DNA of 64,000 bases from Pedobacter helvus (GTDB lineage: Bacteria; Bacteroidota; Bacteroidia; Sphingobacteriales; Sphingobacteriaceae), in contig NZ_SRMP01000001.1 in the NCBI RefSeq assembly GCF_005925325.1, forward strand, positions 558,001-622,000. The letters run 5' to 3'. Numbering within the stretch: the first letter of the stretch is position 1; each line of letters starts with the position of its first letter. The notes beneath the pieces are model-generated. The model saw nothing but the letters and a program-made list of their open reading frames with translations. It did no database searches and had not been told where the DNA came from. Of the stretch, positions 8,852 to 17,437 are shown in pieces. The position numbers were made by a program, and so were the translations under genes.

Positions 8852-10018
8852 TTAACTGCCTAACGCTTGCTCGATATCTTTCAAAATATCGTCAATATGT
8901 TCCAAACCTATAGACAAACGGATAGAACCTTGCTCTATACCTACAATATTGCGTTCTTCTTCACTTAACTTACTGTGTGTACTCGTAGCTGGGTGTGTAG
9001 CAATTGATCTTGTATCGGCTAAATTTGCAGAAATCGAGAACATCTTTAAGCCATCCAAAAAATTACGGGCAGCTTCAATTCCTCCATCAACAACAATGGT
9101 TACAATACCGCCACCTTGTTTCATTTGTTTTTTAGCAATCTCATGCTGAGGATGCGAGGGCAAAAACGGATACTTCACCGACTTAATTTTTGGATGTTTC
9201 TCCAAATGTGTTGCTACTTTAAGAGCGTTTTCACAATGACGATCCATGCGAACTGCCAAAGTTTCTAAGCTTTTCGATAAAATCCATGCGTTAAACGGAG
9301 AAAGTGATGGCCCACTGTGACGAGCAAAAGCCACTACCTCAGCAATTAAAGTTTTGCTTCCTAAAATAATACCACCTAAAGCACGACCTTGTCCATCGAT
9401 GTATTTCGTTGCCGAATGGATTGAAATATGTGCACCCAATTTGATAGGTTGCTGTAAATAAGGAGTAGCGAAACAGTTATCAACTACTAATAAGGTATTA
9501 TGTTTTTTAGCTAATCCACCTAAAAACTCCAGATCAATGATATCAATACCAGGGTTAGAAGGTGTTTCTACGAAAATAATTTTAGTATTTGGCTTGATTA
9601 AGCCTTCCCAATCTTGTGGTTTATCTAAATCGGCATAATCAAAAGTTACACCCCATTTAGCAAATACGTTGGTTAGCAATTGATGTGTAGAACCAAAAAC
9701 CGAGCGACTAGAAACGATATGATCGCCGCTTTTTAGAAACGCAGCAAAAGTGGTAAAAATTGCCGCCATGCCCGTAGCTGTTGCAAAACCATCTTCGGCA
9801 CCTTCCAACAAAGCCATCTTCTCAATAAACTCAGAAGTATTCGGATTAGAGTAACGACTATAAACGTTTCCTTCTTTTTCATTGGCAAACAAAGCACGCA
9901 TTTCTTCGGCATCGTCAAATTTGTAGCTCGATGTTAAATAAATAGGTGATGAATGCTCTTTATGCGAACTTCTTTCAGTTTGAGTGCGTATAGCGATGGT
10001 TTCGAAATTATCAGACAT
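8852..10018 (-). CDS. metZ: O-succinylhomoserine sulfhydrylase / trans-sulfuration PLP enzyme
   Basis: 388-aa Cys/Met-metabolism PLP enzyme. The Schiff-base lysine is K205 in SATKYIDGQGR, with the phosphate-binding YSRYSNPN near 53-60 and ATGMAAI near 81-87. The tail TRSIATHPATSTHSKLSEEER is typical of the family. The SATKYIDGQGR sequence and overall style fit MetZ, which makes homocysteine from O-succinylhomoserine and sulfide in the cytosol. Cystathionine gamma-synthase is the main alternative. A 25-nt repeat shared with tig lies 14 bases upstream of the start. The osmC and ispE genes follow on the same strand upstream. Confidence 0.88.
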   Translation of the reverse strand: MSDNFETIAIRTQTERSSHKEHSSPIYLTSSYKFDDAEEMRALFANEKEGNVYSRYSNPNTSEFIEKMALLEGAEDGFATATGMAAIFTTFAAFLKSGDHIVSSRSVFGSTHQLLTNVFAKWGVTFDYADLDKPQDWEGLIKPNTKIIFVETPSNPGIDIIDLEFLGGLAKKHNTLLVVDNCFATPYLQQPIKLGAHISIHSATKYIDGQGRALGGIILGSKTLIAEVVAFARHSGPSLSPFNAWILSKSLETLAVRMDRHCENALKVATHLEKHPKIKSVKYPFLPSHPQHEIAKKQMKQGGGIVTIVVDGGIEAARNFLDGLKMFSISANLADTRSIATHPATSTHSKLSEEERNIVGIEQGSIRLSIGLEHIDDILKDIEQALGS

Positions 10019-10020
10019 TT

Positions 10021-10058
10021 TTTTAGTAATGAGATATGAGTATTGAGATATGAGATAA
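10021..10058. repeat. GAGATATGAG direct repeat upstream of metZ
   Basis: GAGATATGAG occurs twice, separated by TATT-type bases. The 25 bases 10032-10056 are identical to 52312-52336 upstream of tig. A third, looser copy is at 10521-10545 upstream of the osmC gene. In each case the repeat lies within about 3-14 bases of a minus-strand start codon. Confidence 0.75.
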
Positions 10059-10097
10059 GTTGTAGACTTCTCAGCCTTACACCCTAAACCTTTAACC

Positions 10098-10517
10098 TCA
10101 CCCCTTATTAATGGTATATGTAAAATTTATAGTTGCTGATCTGCCTAAGATGTTGGAAACAGAACAATATTTATCAAAAGTCATTTGAAGAGCACGCTCT
10201 ACTTTTTGAACGCTCACATCACCGAATAGGTTAAACTGGATATCGATCACATCAAAAATCGCAGGCACTTCTTCTTCTTTTCTTGTAGCCTTAATATTGA
10301 TTTTGATATCCGTCAATTCTTCTTTTTGCTTGGTCAGGATATTTACCATGTCAATTCCACTGCATCCACCCAAACCAATCAATAACATTTCCATCGGACG
10401 AAAGCCTTTACCTTCTCCTCCTATGGCTTGTTTTGCATCTAACTCAACGGTAAAACCCGCTTCGTTTTCTGCTTCAAAATTAAATTTACCGCTTTTGCGG
10501 ATGAGGTTGATTTCCAT
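10098..10517 (-). CDS. OsmC/Ohr family protein
   Basis: 139 aa with the two conserved redox cysteines of the OsmC/Ohr fold: C52 in GLGGCSGIDM and C118 in KYCSVSNIL. Family members reduce organic hydroperoxides in the cytosol as swapped dimers; substrate and reductant cannot be read here. It sits between metZ (81 bp downstream) and ispE (58 bp upstream) on the same strand, so all three may share a transcript. The leader carries a GTATTGAGTATTGAG repeat related to those at metZ and tig. Confidence 0.9.
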   Translation of the reverse strand: MEINLIRKSGKFNFEAENEAGFTVELDAKQAIGGEGKGFRPMEMLLIGLGGCSGIDMVNILTKQKEELTDIKINIKATRKEEEVPAIFDVIDIQFNLFGDVSVQKVERALQMTFDKYCSVSNILGRSATINFTYTINKG

Positions 10518-10575
10518 ATTCGTATTGAGTATTGAGATGTGAGACCTTATGCCTTAAACCCTACACCTCAAACCA

Positions 10576-11379
10576 TTAAACATCGTAAAAAACTAAATTC
10601 TCTTTTTCCAATTCTGGCAATTGTACTTCTTTTTCGAATATAGCGAATACCGACGATCCGCTGCCACTCATTAGCGCAAATTTAGCCCCCGCTTGGTAAA
10701 GCTTTGTTTTTATTTCGTCAATTTGTGGATACTTTGCAAAAACAGAAGGCTCAAAACCATTGAAAATGTGAGCTTGCCAATCTTGTAATGGCAAATGTAT
10801 CAAATCTTTTAAAGAACTGGAAGGCTGTTTTACGTTTACATTGCTATAAGCAAGTGCAGTAGAAACATGTACTGGAGGTTTTACTAATACCAAATAGTAA
10901 TCAGATAGATCGACGGAAAGCTCCTCAAATTCATCGCCTTTGGCAAAAGCATAAGTAGGCTTATTTTTAATGAAGAATGCACAATCAGCACCAAGAGGCC
11001 TAACATAGCCTTCCATTTGTTCGTATGTTAAACCTAATTTGAACTTCTGATTGACCAATTTAACCAAGAAAGCAGCATCCGAACTTCCACCACCTAAACC
11101 TGCTCCAACTGGGATATTTTTCAGCAGTACAATCTGTTGGTTTGGCACATTAAAATCTTTTTGTAGTGCTTGAAATGCCTTAAAGCAGATGTTATCGGTC
11201 GCATCACCTGGAATATCAATCCCTTTAATCAACATCGAAGTTTCTTCTGCATCTACCAATTCTACTACATCGTTGATTTTGATGGGATAAAAAACGGTCT
11301 GTAGGTTATGATAGCCATCAGCACGTTTTTCGGTAAGGAATAAGCCTAAATTTATTTTTGCGTTGGCAAATGTTAACAT
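10576..11379 (-). CDS. ispE: 4-diphosphocytidyl-2-C-methyl-D-erythritol kinase
   Basis: GHMP-family kinase of 267 aa in the methylerythritol phosphate pathway to isoprenoids; it phosphorylates CDP-ME at the 2-hydroxyl. The N-terminal AKINLGL supplies K8, the ATP loop VGAGLGGGSSDAAF is at 91-104, the catalytic Asp is D132 in GADCAFF, and a C-terminal GSGSSVFAIF closes the fold. The length is slightly short of the E. coli enzyme but complete. A leader of repeated GATTTACGATT / GAATTACGATT units lies just upstream (11385-11420). Confidence 0.95.
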   Translation of the reverse strand: MLTFANAKINLGLFLTEKRADGYHNLQTVFYPIKINDVVELVDAEETSMLIKGIDIPGDATDNICFKAFQALQKDFNVPNQQIVLLKNIPVGAGLGGGSSDAAFLVKLVNQKFKLGLTYEQMEGYVRPLGADCAFFIKNKPTYAFAKGDEFEELSVDLSDYYLVLVKPPVHVSTALAYSNVNVKQPSSSLKDLIHLPLQDWQAHIFNGFEPSVFAKYPQIDEIKTKLYQAGAKFALMSGSGSSVFAIFEKEVQLPELEKENLVFYDV

Positions 11380-11481
11380 CTTTTTGATTTACGATTGACG
11401 AATTACGATTTTAGATTGAGAAGAGAGCAATGAACAAAGATAAAAGAGCAAAGACTAAATGTATTACTTAAAACGTAAAAC

Positions 11482-12072
11482 CTATAATTTGTAAGTGTAA
11501 TGTCCAATAATCTTCCAAGCGAACAGAATATCTTCAATTACCTGTCCCGAACCGATGTTATGAACAATTAGGTAACGCTTACCATCTGCTGATTTTTTAT
11601 TGATCACCAAACCGATATGTAGTTGTCTCCCGTTTAAATCCCAGCATACGATGTCTCCTGGCAAATAATCTGCTGCATTTTTGGTCATCGGTTTTTTAGT
11701 TCCTTTTCTACCAAAAAACACCATTAAGTTAGGCACACGTCTATGATCGATGTTTTTATCGGTAGTTTTCATGCCCCAGTTTTTTGGATACAGCCTGAAA
11801 TTTGCTTTCATATCCTCATGTACTTCCTTCTGCAAATCGGTACCCAGTTTGCGGTAAGCCCTAATGACCACATCGGTACAAACGCCCCTATCGGCAGGTA
11901 CATCTCCGTTAGGATAAGCTATTTTAAAATAGGCTGGATCATAAACTACTCTATCTTTAGTAAGTGAAATTCCAGCATTGGAAAGCTTTAAAGCCGTCGC
12001 CGATTGCGCTAAGCTTGTAGCTACAAACCATCCGCTAATAAAAACAGAAAAGATTATTTTTCTAAACATCAT
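11482..12072 (-). CDS. Secreted DUF1287 protein
   Basis: 196 aa with a signal peptide (MMFRKIIFSVFISGWFVATS, cleavage near LAQ). The mature part shows the DUF1287 pattern: DRGVCTDVVIRAYRKLG with a reactive-looking Cys, DHRRVPNLMVFF, and GDIVCWDLNGRQLHIGLVIN with Asp, Cys and His. This resembles an NlpC/P60-like papain fold, so a periplasmic amidase role is possible but unproven. A CAAATCTA box (minus-strand TAGATTTG, 12080-12087) lies only 8 bases upstream of the start, so the leader would be very short. Confidence 0.85.
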   Translation of the reverse strand: MMFRKIIFSVFISGWFVATSLAQSATALKLSNAGISLTKDRVVYDPAYFKIAYPNGDVPADRGVCTDVVIRAYRKLGTDLQKEVHEDMKANFRLYPKNWGMKTTDKNIDHRRVPNLMVFFGRKGTKKPMTKNAADYLPGDIVCWDLNGRQLHIGLVINKKSADGKRYLIVHNIGSGQVIEDILFAWKIIGHYTYKL

Positions 12073-12183
12073 TGTGTAGCAAATCTAACGGATTTTAAAG
12101 AGAATATCTCGATTTTGATCATAGAATTCTCATAACCATCAACACTGTTGAAAAACATAAACACGAGGTTGATTTTTAATAGT

Positions 12184-12191
12184 TAGATTTG
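12184..12191 (+). promoter_or_regulatory. -7 box for thyA-folA
   Basis: TAGATTTG is a perfect TAnnTTTG box 40 bases before the thyA start. Transcription from here would place the CCCCTTTAGGGG hairpin directly in the leader, ending at the start codon. No TTG is seen at the standard spacing. Confidence 0.5.
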
Positions 12192-12204
12192 TGTTTCACA
12201 TTTT

Positions 12205-12231
12205 AAAAGCCCCTTTAGGGGTTTGGGGTTA
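12205..12231 (+). repeat. CCCCTTTAGGGG repeat abutting the thyA start
   Basis: A 27-base sequence with a CCCC-TTTA-GGGG hairpin followed by TTTGGGGTTA. Its last base is the A of the thyA ATG. The same 27 bases occur at 13094-13120 inside the 5' end of folA. Confidence 0.85.
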
Positions 12232-13025
12232 TGAAACAATATTTAGATTTGATGCAGCATGTGCTAGATAATGGCACGCAAAAACACGATAGAACGGGAA
12301 CGGGCACCATCAGCGTATTTGGTTACCAAATGCGTTTCAATTTGCAAGAAGGTTTTCCGATGGTGACGACTAAAAAACTGCATTTGAAATCTATCATCCA
12401 CGAGTTGATTTGGTTTCTGCAGGGCGATACCAATATCAAATACCTAAAAGATAACGGCGTACGTATTTGGGACGAATGGGCAGACGAAGATGGAAATCTA
12501 GGTCCTGTTTATGGTTCGCAATGGAGAAGCTGGCCAACGCCAAGCGGTGGCCATATTGATCAGATTACCCAGATCATCAATACCATTAAAAATAACCCTG
12601 ATAGTAGACGTATCATCGTTTCTGCCTGGAATGTTGCCGAAATTGAAAACATGGCTTTGCCTCCGTGTCACGCATTTTTCCAGTTTTATGTGGCTGATGG
12701 AAAATTAAGCTGTCAGTTGTATCAACGCAGTGCGGATATTTTCTTGGGCGTACCATTTAATATTGCATCATATGCTTTGTTAACAATGATGGTGGCGCAG
12801 GTTTGTGGCTTAGAGGCTGGAGATTTCATTCATACTTTTGGCGACGCACATATTTACAACAATCACTTAGATCAAGTAAAATTACAGCTAAGCAGAGATC
12901 CAAAGCCTTTGCCAACCATGAAAATCAATCCTGAGGTTAAAGATATCTTCGATTTCAAATTTGAGGATTTCGAATTGGTAAATTACGAAGCACATCCGCA
13001 TATTAAGGGAGTTGTGGCAGTGTAA
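12231..13025 (+). CDS. thyA: Thymidylate synthase
   Basis: 264 aa, identical in length to the E. coli enzyme and co-linear with it. The catalytic Cys is C146 in [13 protein letters not shown], the folate/dUMP loop [17 protein letters not shown] follows, and R21 in DRTGTGT lies at the N-terminus. It methylates dUMP to dTMP using methylene-tetrahydrofolate, producing dihydrofolate that the next gene, folA, reduces. Only 41 bp separates the two, so they are very likely one operon. Confidence 0.97.
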   Translation: MKQYLDLMQHVLDNGTQKHDRTGTGTISVFGYQMRFNLQEGFPMVTTKKLHLKSIIHELIWFLQGDTNIKYLKDNGVRIWDEWADEDGNLGPVYGSQWRSWPTPSGGHIDQITQIINTIKNNPDSRRIIVSAWNVAEIENMALPPCHAFFQFYVADGKLSCQLYQRSADIFLGVPFNIASYALLTMMVAQVCGLEAGDFIHTFGDAHIYNNHLDQVKLQLSRDPKPLPTMKINPEVKDIFDFKFEDFELVNYEAHPHIKGVVAV

Positions 13026-13066
13026 CCCACTACCCCCTGAAGGACGAATTAGCGCAAACGAAATAA

Positions 13067-13591
13067 ATGGAGCAAAATATAAACAGTATACAGAAAAGCC
13101 CCTTTAGGGGTTTGGGGTTAGTAGTTGCCATATCAGAAAATAATGCTATTGGCAAAGACAACCAGTTACTTTGGCACTTACCTGCCGACTTAAAACATTT
13201 CAAGAATATCACTTCTGGGCATACCATTATTATGGGGCGTAAAACATACGACTCTATTGGAAAGCCCCTGCCAAACAGAAGAAACATTGTAATTACACGT
13301 CAAACTGGTTTACAATTAGAAGGTATAGAAGTGGTCAATTCTTTAGATGAAGCCTTGGCGCTTTGCAAGGACGAAAAAGAAGTCTTTATTATTGGTGGTG
13401 CGGAAATTTATAGGCAAGCTATTTCGATTTGCGATAAGATTGAACTTACTCGCGTACATCAAGAATTTGATGCAGATGCGTTCTTCCCCGAATTGGATAA
13501 CGAAACTTGGAAAGAAGTTTGGAAAGAGGACCACTTACCCGACGAAAAGAACAAATTCGCATATACTTTTTCCACTTTAGAGCGTCGTTAA
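13067..13591 (+). CDS. folA: Dihydrofolate reductase with repeat-encoded N-terminal extension
   Basis: 174 aa. The DHFR core starts near residue 19 (LVVAISENNAIGKDNQLLWHLPADLK), with the catalytic Asp in LPADLKHF, then GRKTYDSIG and FIIGGAEIYRQA. It reduces dihydrofolate to tetrahydrofolate and works with ThyA. About 18 residues come before the usual family start, and much of that segment (KSPFRGLGL) is encoded by the 27-base repeat also found at thyA. ATG 13067 is the only in-frame ATG there; a TTG inside the repeat could give a conventional N-terminus. Confidence 0.95.
   Translation: MEQNINSIQKSPFRGLGLVVAISENNAIGKDNQLLWHLPADLKHFKNITSGHTIIMGRKTYDSIGKPLPNRRNIVITRQTGLQLEGIEVVNSLDEALALCKDEKEVFIIGGAEIYRQAISICDKIELTRVHQEFDADAFFPELDNETWKEVWKEDHLPDEKNKFAYTFSTLERR
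13094..13120 (+). repeat. CCCCTTTAGGGG repeat inside folA
   Basis: Exact second copy of the 27-base sequence at 12205-12231, here translated in frame. It lies precisely where the start region of a normal-length DHFR would be. Confidence 0.85.
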
Positions 13592-13664
13592 CACAAAATC
13601 AAGTCTTTTAAGTACTTGTCCTAACAAAATTACAATTAGAGGTTCTATTATTTAAAAAAATAAT

Positions 13665-13672
13665 TAGATTTG
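13665..13672 (+). promoter_or_regulatory. -7 box for secDF
   Basis: TAGATTTG matches TAnnTTTG, 47 bases before the secDF start. The spacer upstream is AT-rich and has no obvious TTG. Confidence 0.45.
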
Positions 13673-13719
13673 CCGACTTGTTAAAAAACAGCTTATTATA
13701 AAATAGATTTAAACAAACA

Positions 13720-16683
13720 ATGCAAGGTAAAGGTTTTATAAAATTTATGGCGATCCTTTTAGGTATCGTCTGTCTGTATTCACTTTCTTTCAACATCATT
13801 ACTTATAACGTAGAGAAAAAGGCTAAGGAATTTGCGAAAGGCGATGAAGCAAAAGAGAAAGCATACTTAGACTCAATGGCTACCGAAAAGGTATATCCAG
13901 TATTGGGCCTTACCTATCAGCAAGTAAAAAGCAAAGAAATTAACTTAGGTCTCGACCTTAAAGGTGGTATGAATGTTACCATGGAAATTTCTTTAGCCGA
14001 GTTAACTAAATCATTAGCTGGCAACACTTCTGACGAAAACTTCAACAGAGCTTTATCAAATGCGCAAACTCAAATGAATGCTGGTGGAAAAGATTTCATC
14101 ACATTGTTTGTAAGCGAATATGAGAAATTAGTTCCTAACGGAAAATTAGCAGATTTCTTCGCTAACCAAGATAACTCAGCGCAATTGAAGGCTACTGCTA
14201 GCAATTCTGAAGTTAAATCTTACTTGAGCAAAGAAGCTAACAGCGCTATCGATCGTTCATTCATCATCTTACGTAGCCGTATTGATGGTTTTGGCGTAGT
14301 ATCTCCTAACATGCAAAAACAGGAAGGTTCTAACAGAATCTTCATCGAGATGCCAGGTATCCAAGACAAAGAACGTGTTCGTAAGTTATTACAAGGTTCT
14401 GCCGAATTACAATTCTGGCAAGTATATCAATCTCAAGAGGTTTATCCTATCTTAGAGAACATTAACAAAACTTTAGCAATTACAGTTAAAGATACTGTAG
14501 CTACCAAAGCAGCGGCTGATACTACTGCCAAAGGTGGCAAATTAGCAGGCTTAACTAAAGGAGCTACTACTCCTGCGGCTAAAGATACTAGCGCAACCGC
14601 TAGAGCAGCTGAATTGGCTAAAACAAGTCCATTAATCAATACATTATTACAATTACCTATCTACCAAGGCGAAAACGGTCAGCCGCAATTAATGCCAGGT
14701 GCTGTAGTAGGTTATGCGCTACAAAAAGATACTGCAAAAGTTAACGCCATGTTAGCTAGACCAGAAATCAAATCTTTAGTTCCTACTACATTGAAATTCA
14801 TGTGGGGAATAAAACCTAGAACTGGTACTAAAGCATTTGAACTTTATGCAATTAAAGTTACTTCATTAGATGGCCGCCCTGATTTAAGTGGTGACGCTGT
14901 TGCTAACGCTCGTGATGGTTACGATCAAAACAACAATCCTGATGTAACCATGTTCATGACCAGCGAAGGTGCTGCGAAATGGAAAAAAATGACTGCAGAA
15001 GCTGCTGCTGATCCTAACAACAAAAAAGCAATTGCTATTGTATTAGACAATTCAGTTTACTCTGCTCCTACTGTACAAAACGAAATTCCTAATGGTGTTT
15101 CCTCAATTACAGGAAGTTTCACTAAAGAAGATACTAAAGATTTAGCTAACGTATTAAAAGCGGGTAAGTTACCTGCTCCTGCTAAAATCGTTTCAGATTT
15201 CGTAGTAGGCCCATCATTAGGTCAACAAGCTATCGATAGCGGTTTGTTATCTTTCGTACTAGCTTTCGTAGTAATCCTTGCTTTCATGGCATTCTACTAT
15301 AACAAAGCGGGTTGGGTGGCAAACATTGCGTTATTAATTAACGTATTCTTTATCATGGGTGTTTTAGCTGCATTCGGTGCAGTGTTAACGCTTCCTGGTA
15401 TCGCGGGTATCGTGTTAACCATCGGTTTATCGGTAGATGCTAACATCCTTATCTTCGAACGTGTTCGTGAAGAATTGGCTTTAGGCAAATCTACCAACGT
15501 AGCCATTAGAGAAGGTTTCAAACACGCAATGTCGTCAATCTTAGACTCTAACATTACCGTATTCATCTTAGGTGTAATCTTATTTGTTTTCGGTTCTGGT
15601 CCAGTACAAGGTTTCGCAACTACCTTATGTGTGGGTATCGTTACTTCATTATTTGCAGCAGTATTGATCTCTCGTTTGATTTTCGAATCAATGATGGATA
15701 AGAAAGCTAACATCACTTTTGATAATAGCATAACAAGAGGAGCATTTAAAAACTTAGCATTCAACTTCGTTGGACGTAGAAAACTTTACTATATCATTTC
15801 TACAGTAATCATTGTAGCTGGTATTGGTATGTACTTCAAAAACGATGGCTTACACTTAGGTGTTGACTTTAAAGGTGGTAGAACTTACATGGTGAAGTTC
15901 GACAAGCAATTGAACACTGAAGAAGTGTCTAAAACTTTATCAGCTAATTTTGAAGGTGAAGAAGCTTTGGTTAAAACTATCGGAACTGATAATTCATTAA
16001 AAATCACTACTCCTTACCACATTACAGACCAAGCAGCAGATGCAGATAAAATTGTTGAAAGTGCATTACGTAAAGGATTAGATGGCTTAGGTGCTAAATA
16101 CACCATCGAGAGCTCACAAAAAGTAACGCCTACAATTGCTAGCGACATCATCACTAGTGCGGTTTATGCGGTATTGTTCTCTTGTTTAGTGATGTTTATT
16201 TACATCTTGGTACGTTTCAAAAAATGGCAGTACGGTTTAGGTGCGGTAATTGCGTTATTCCACGACGTGTTATTGGTACTTTCATTCTACACTATTTTAG
16301 ATGGCGTATTACCTTTCCCGCTAGAAATTGGTCAAGATTTCATTGCAGCGATCTTAACGGTAATGGGTTACACCATGACAGAAACAGTAATCGTTTTTGA
16401 CCGTATCCGTGAGCGTTTAGCAGAAGCTGGTAAAGACGATATGTACGGCGAAGAGCGTAATAAACTAATCAACTTCGCGTTAAACAGTACTTTAAGCCGT
16501 ACCATCTTAACTTCATTATCGGTATTCTTCGTGTTAATCGTGATCTTCATTTTCGGTGGCGATAGCATCCGTGGGTTTATCTTTGCTTTATTAATTGGTC
16601 GTATCATTGGTACATACTCATCATTATGTATCTCTACACCAATCGTAATCGATTTATCGAACGACGAAAAATCAGTTAAATAG
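13720..16683 (+). CDS. secDF: Fused protein translocase subunit SecDF
   Basis: 987 aa joining SecD (about 1-650) and SecF (about 670-987), the arrangement usual in Bacteroidota. The first TM helix is near 7-25. The SecD signature LGLDLKGGMNV is near 77-87, and the RND-like TM bundle of SecD contains GLSVDANILIFERVREE. The SecF half begins LGVDFKGGRTYMVKF and has its own bundle with MGYTMTETVIVFDRIRE. It uses the proton gradient to pull secreted proteins out on the periplasmic side. An Ala/Thr/Lys-rich linker (about 255-295) inside the first periplasmic domain is low-complexity. Codon use looks like that of a highly expressed gene. Confidence 0.97.
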   Translation: MQGKGFIKFMAILLGIVCLYSLSFNIITYNVEKKAKEFAKGDEAKEKAYLDSMATEKVYPVLGLTYQQVKSKEINLGLDLKGGMNVTMEISLAELTKSLAGNTSDENFNRALSNAQTQMNAGGKDFITLFVSEYEKLVPNGKLADFFANQDNSAQLKATASNSEVKSYLSKEANSAIDRSFIILRSRIDGFGVVSPNMQKQEGSNRIFIEMPGIQDKERVRKLLQGSAELQFWQVYQSQEVYPILENINKTLAITVKDTVATKAAADTTAKGGKLAGLTKGATTPAAKDTSATARAAELAKTSPLINTLLQLPIYQGENGQPQLMPGAVVGYALQKDTAKVNAMLARPEIKSLVPTTLKFMWGIKPRTGTKAFELYAIKVTSLDGRPDLSGDAVANARDGYDQNNNPDVTMFMTSEGAAKWKKMTAEAAADPNNKKAIAIVLDNSVYSAPTVQNEIPNGVSSITGSFTKEDTKDLANVLKAGKLPAPAKIVSDFVVGPSLGQQAIDSGLLSFVLAFVVILAFMAFYYNKAGWVANIALLINVFFIMGVLAAFGAVLTLPGIAGIVLTIGLSVDANILIFERVREELALGKSTNVAIREGFKHAMSSILDSNITVFILGVILFVFGSGPVQGFATTLCVGIVTSLFAAVLISRLIFESMMDKKANITFDNSITRGAFKNLAFNFVGRRKLYYIISTVIIVAGIGMYFKNDGLHLGVDFKGGRTYMVKFDKQLNTEEVSKTLSANFEGEEALVKTIGTDNSLKITTPYHITDQAADADKIVESALRKGLDGLGAKYTIESSQKVTPTIASDIITSAVYAVLFSCLVMFIYILVRFKKWQYGLGAVIALFHDVLLVLSFYTILDGVLPFPLEIGQDFIAAILTVMGYTMTETVIVFDRIRERLAEAGKDDMYGEERNKLINFALNSTLSRTILTSLSVFFVLIVIFIFGGDSIRGFIFALLIGRIIGTYSSLCISTPIVIDLSNDEKSVK

Positions 16684-16710
16684 ATATTCAAAACCAAATC
16701 ATAAATCTTA

Positions 16711-16738
16711 AGTCCCGATGCAAGTCGGGACTTTTTTG
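16711..16738 (+). terminator. Intrinsic terminator of secDF
   Basis: AGTCCCGA (16711-16718) and TCGGGACT (16725-16732) form an 8-bp stem with a 6-base loop, followed by a T run to 16738. It lies 28 bases after the secDF stop. Confidence 0.9.
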
Positions 16739-16740
16739 CT

Positions 16741-17437
16741 TTAGGAACTCTGCGTCCCTTGCGAAATCTTAAAAAATACTTTGCGGTAAAATTTGAAGGT
16801 TAGAAAATAAACCACAAAGGCAAAAAGAGCGTCGCAAAGAACGCGAAATATAAAGTCATATTAGACCATCAAGAGGCTAAGAAAAACAGAGACTTAATTT
16901 TGCCCATATTTTAATGGTTTAATCAAATTTAGAAAGCAAACCTCTATAGTAAACAATATTAGTCCCACTATCCACTTTACTCTCCCAATATAAATCATGG
17001 GATCGTGTTCACTCCTATCGGGTTTAAATTGCAAGTGTTGTGCACAGGTTTAACTTACCTAAACCCAATTGTAGCAGAAATACTTTTTGTTTTACTATGT
17101 GTCATCCTGAACGCTAGTGAAGGATCTGTTGTTAGAGAACTATAGAAATAGATTCCTCGTACCTCGGAATGACGGCATGCCTAAACAAAAAGATGATAGT
17201 GTAAAGCGGGCCTATCTTAACCGACAATGCGCTAAAGAATCTTTCAAAAAGATATCTTCTGTCAAATCAATTTAACATTTAGTGACCAATATCATTTTTT
17301 GACCAAAACTACCTACAAAGCAACCAATCGTTCAACTATTTAATTCCTATATTTACCAAAACCAAATAGCATTTGACCTGTTGCTAAGGTGGGTTAGCAT
17401 TATAACTTTTAACCTTTTACTTTCAACTTAAGTTAGT
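16741..17437. other. Gene-free region with dispersed repeats
   Basis: No convincing gene is seen on either strand in these 697 bases. It holds a CACAAAGGCAAAAAGAGCGT-like stretch (16812-16850), a 30-base piece (17018-17047) matching 34812-34840 in inverted orientation at 25 of 28 bases, and a GTCATCCTGAACG / CGGAATGAC palindrome (17101-17175). The last 200 bases before ndh are AT-rich and would hold its promoter, but no good TAnnTTTG box was found. Confidence 0.6.
17101..17175. repeat. GTCATCCTGA-type intergenic palindrome
   Basis: Opens GTCATCCTGAACGCTAGTGA and closes TACCTCGGAATGAC, the same design as the other GTCATTTCGA elements in the window. Confidence 0.6.

Noticed and set aside
13030..13287. 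Minus-strand ORF opposite folA
   Set aside because: It lies fully opposite a clear DHFR gene and part of it is the repeat. No domain is recognisable.
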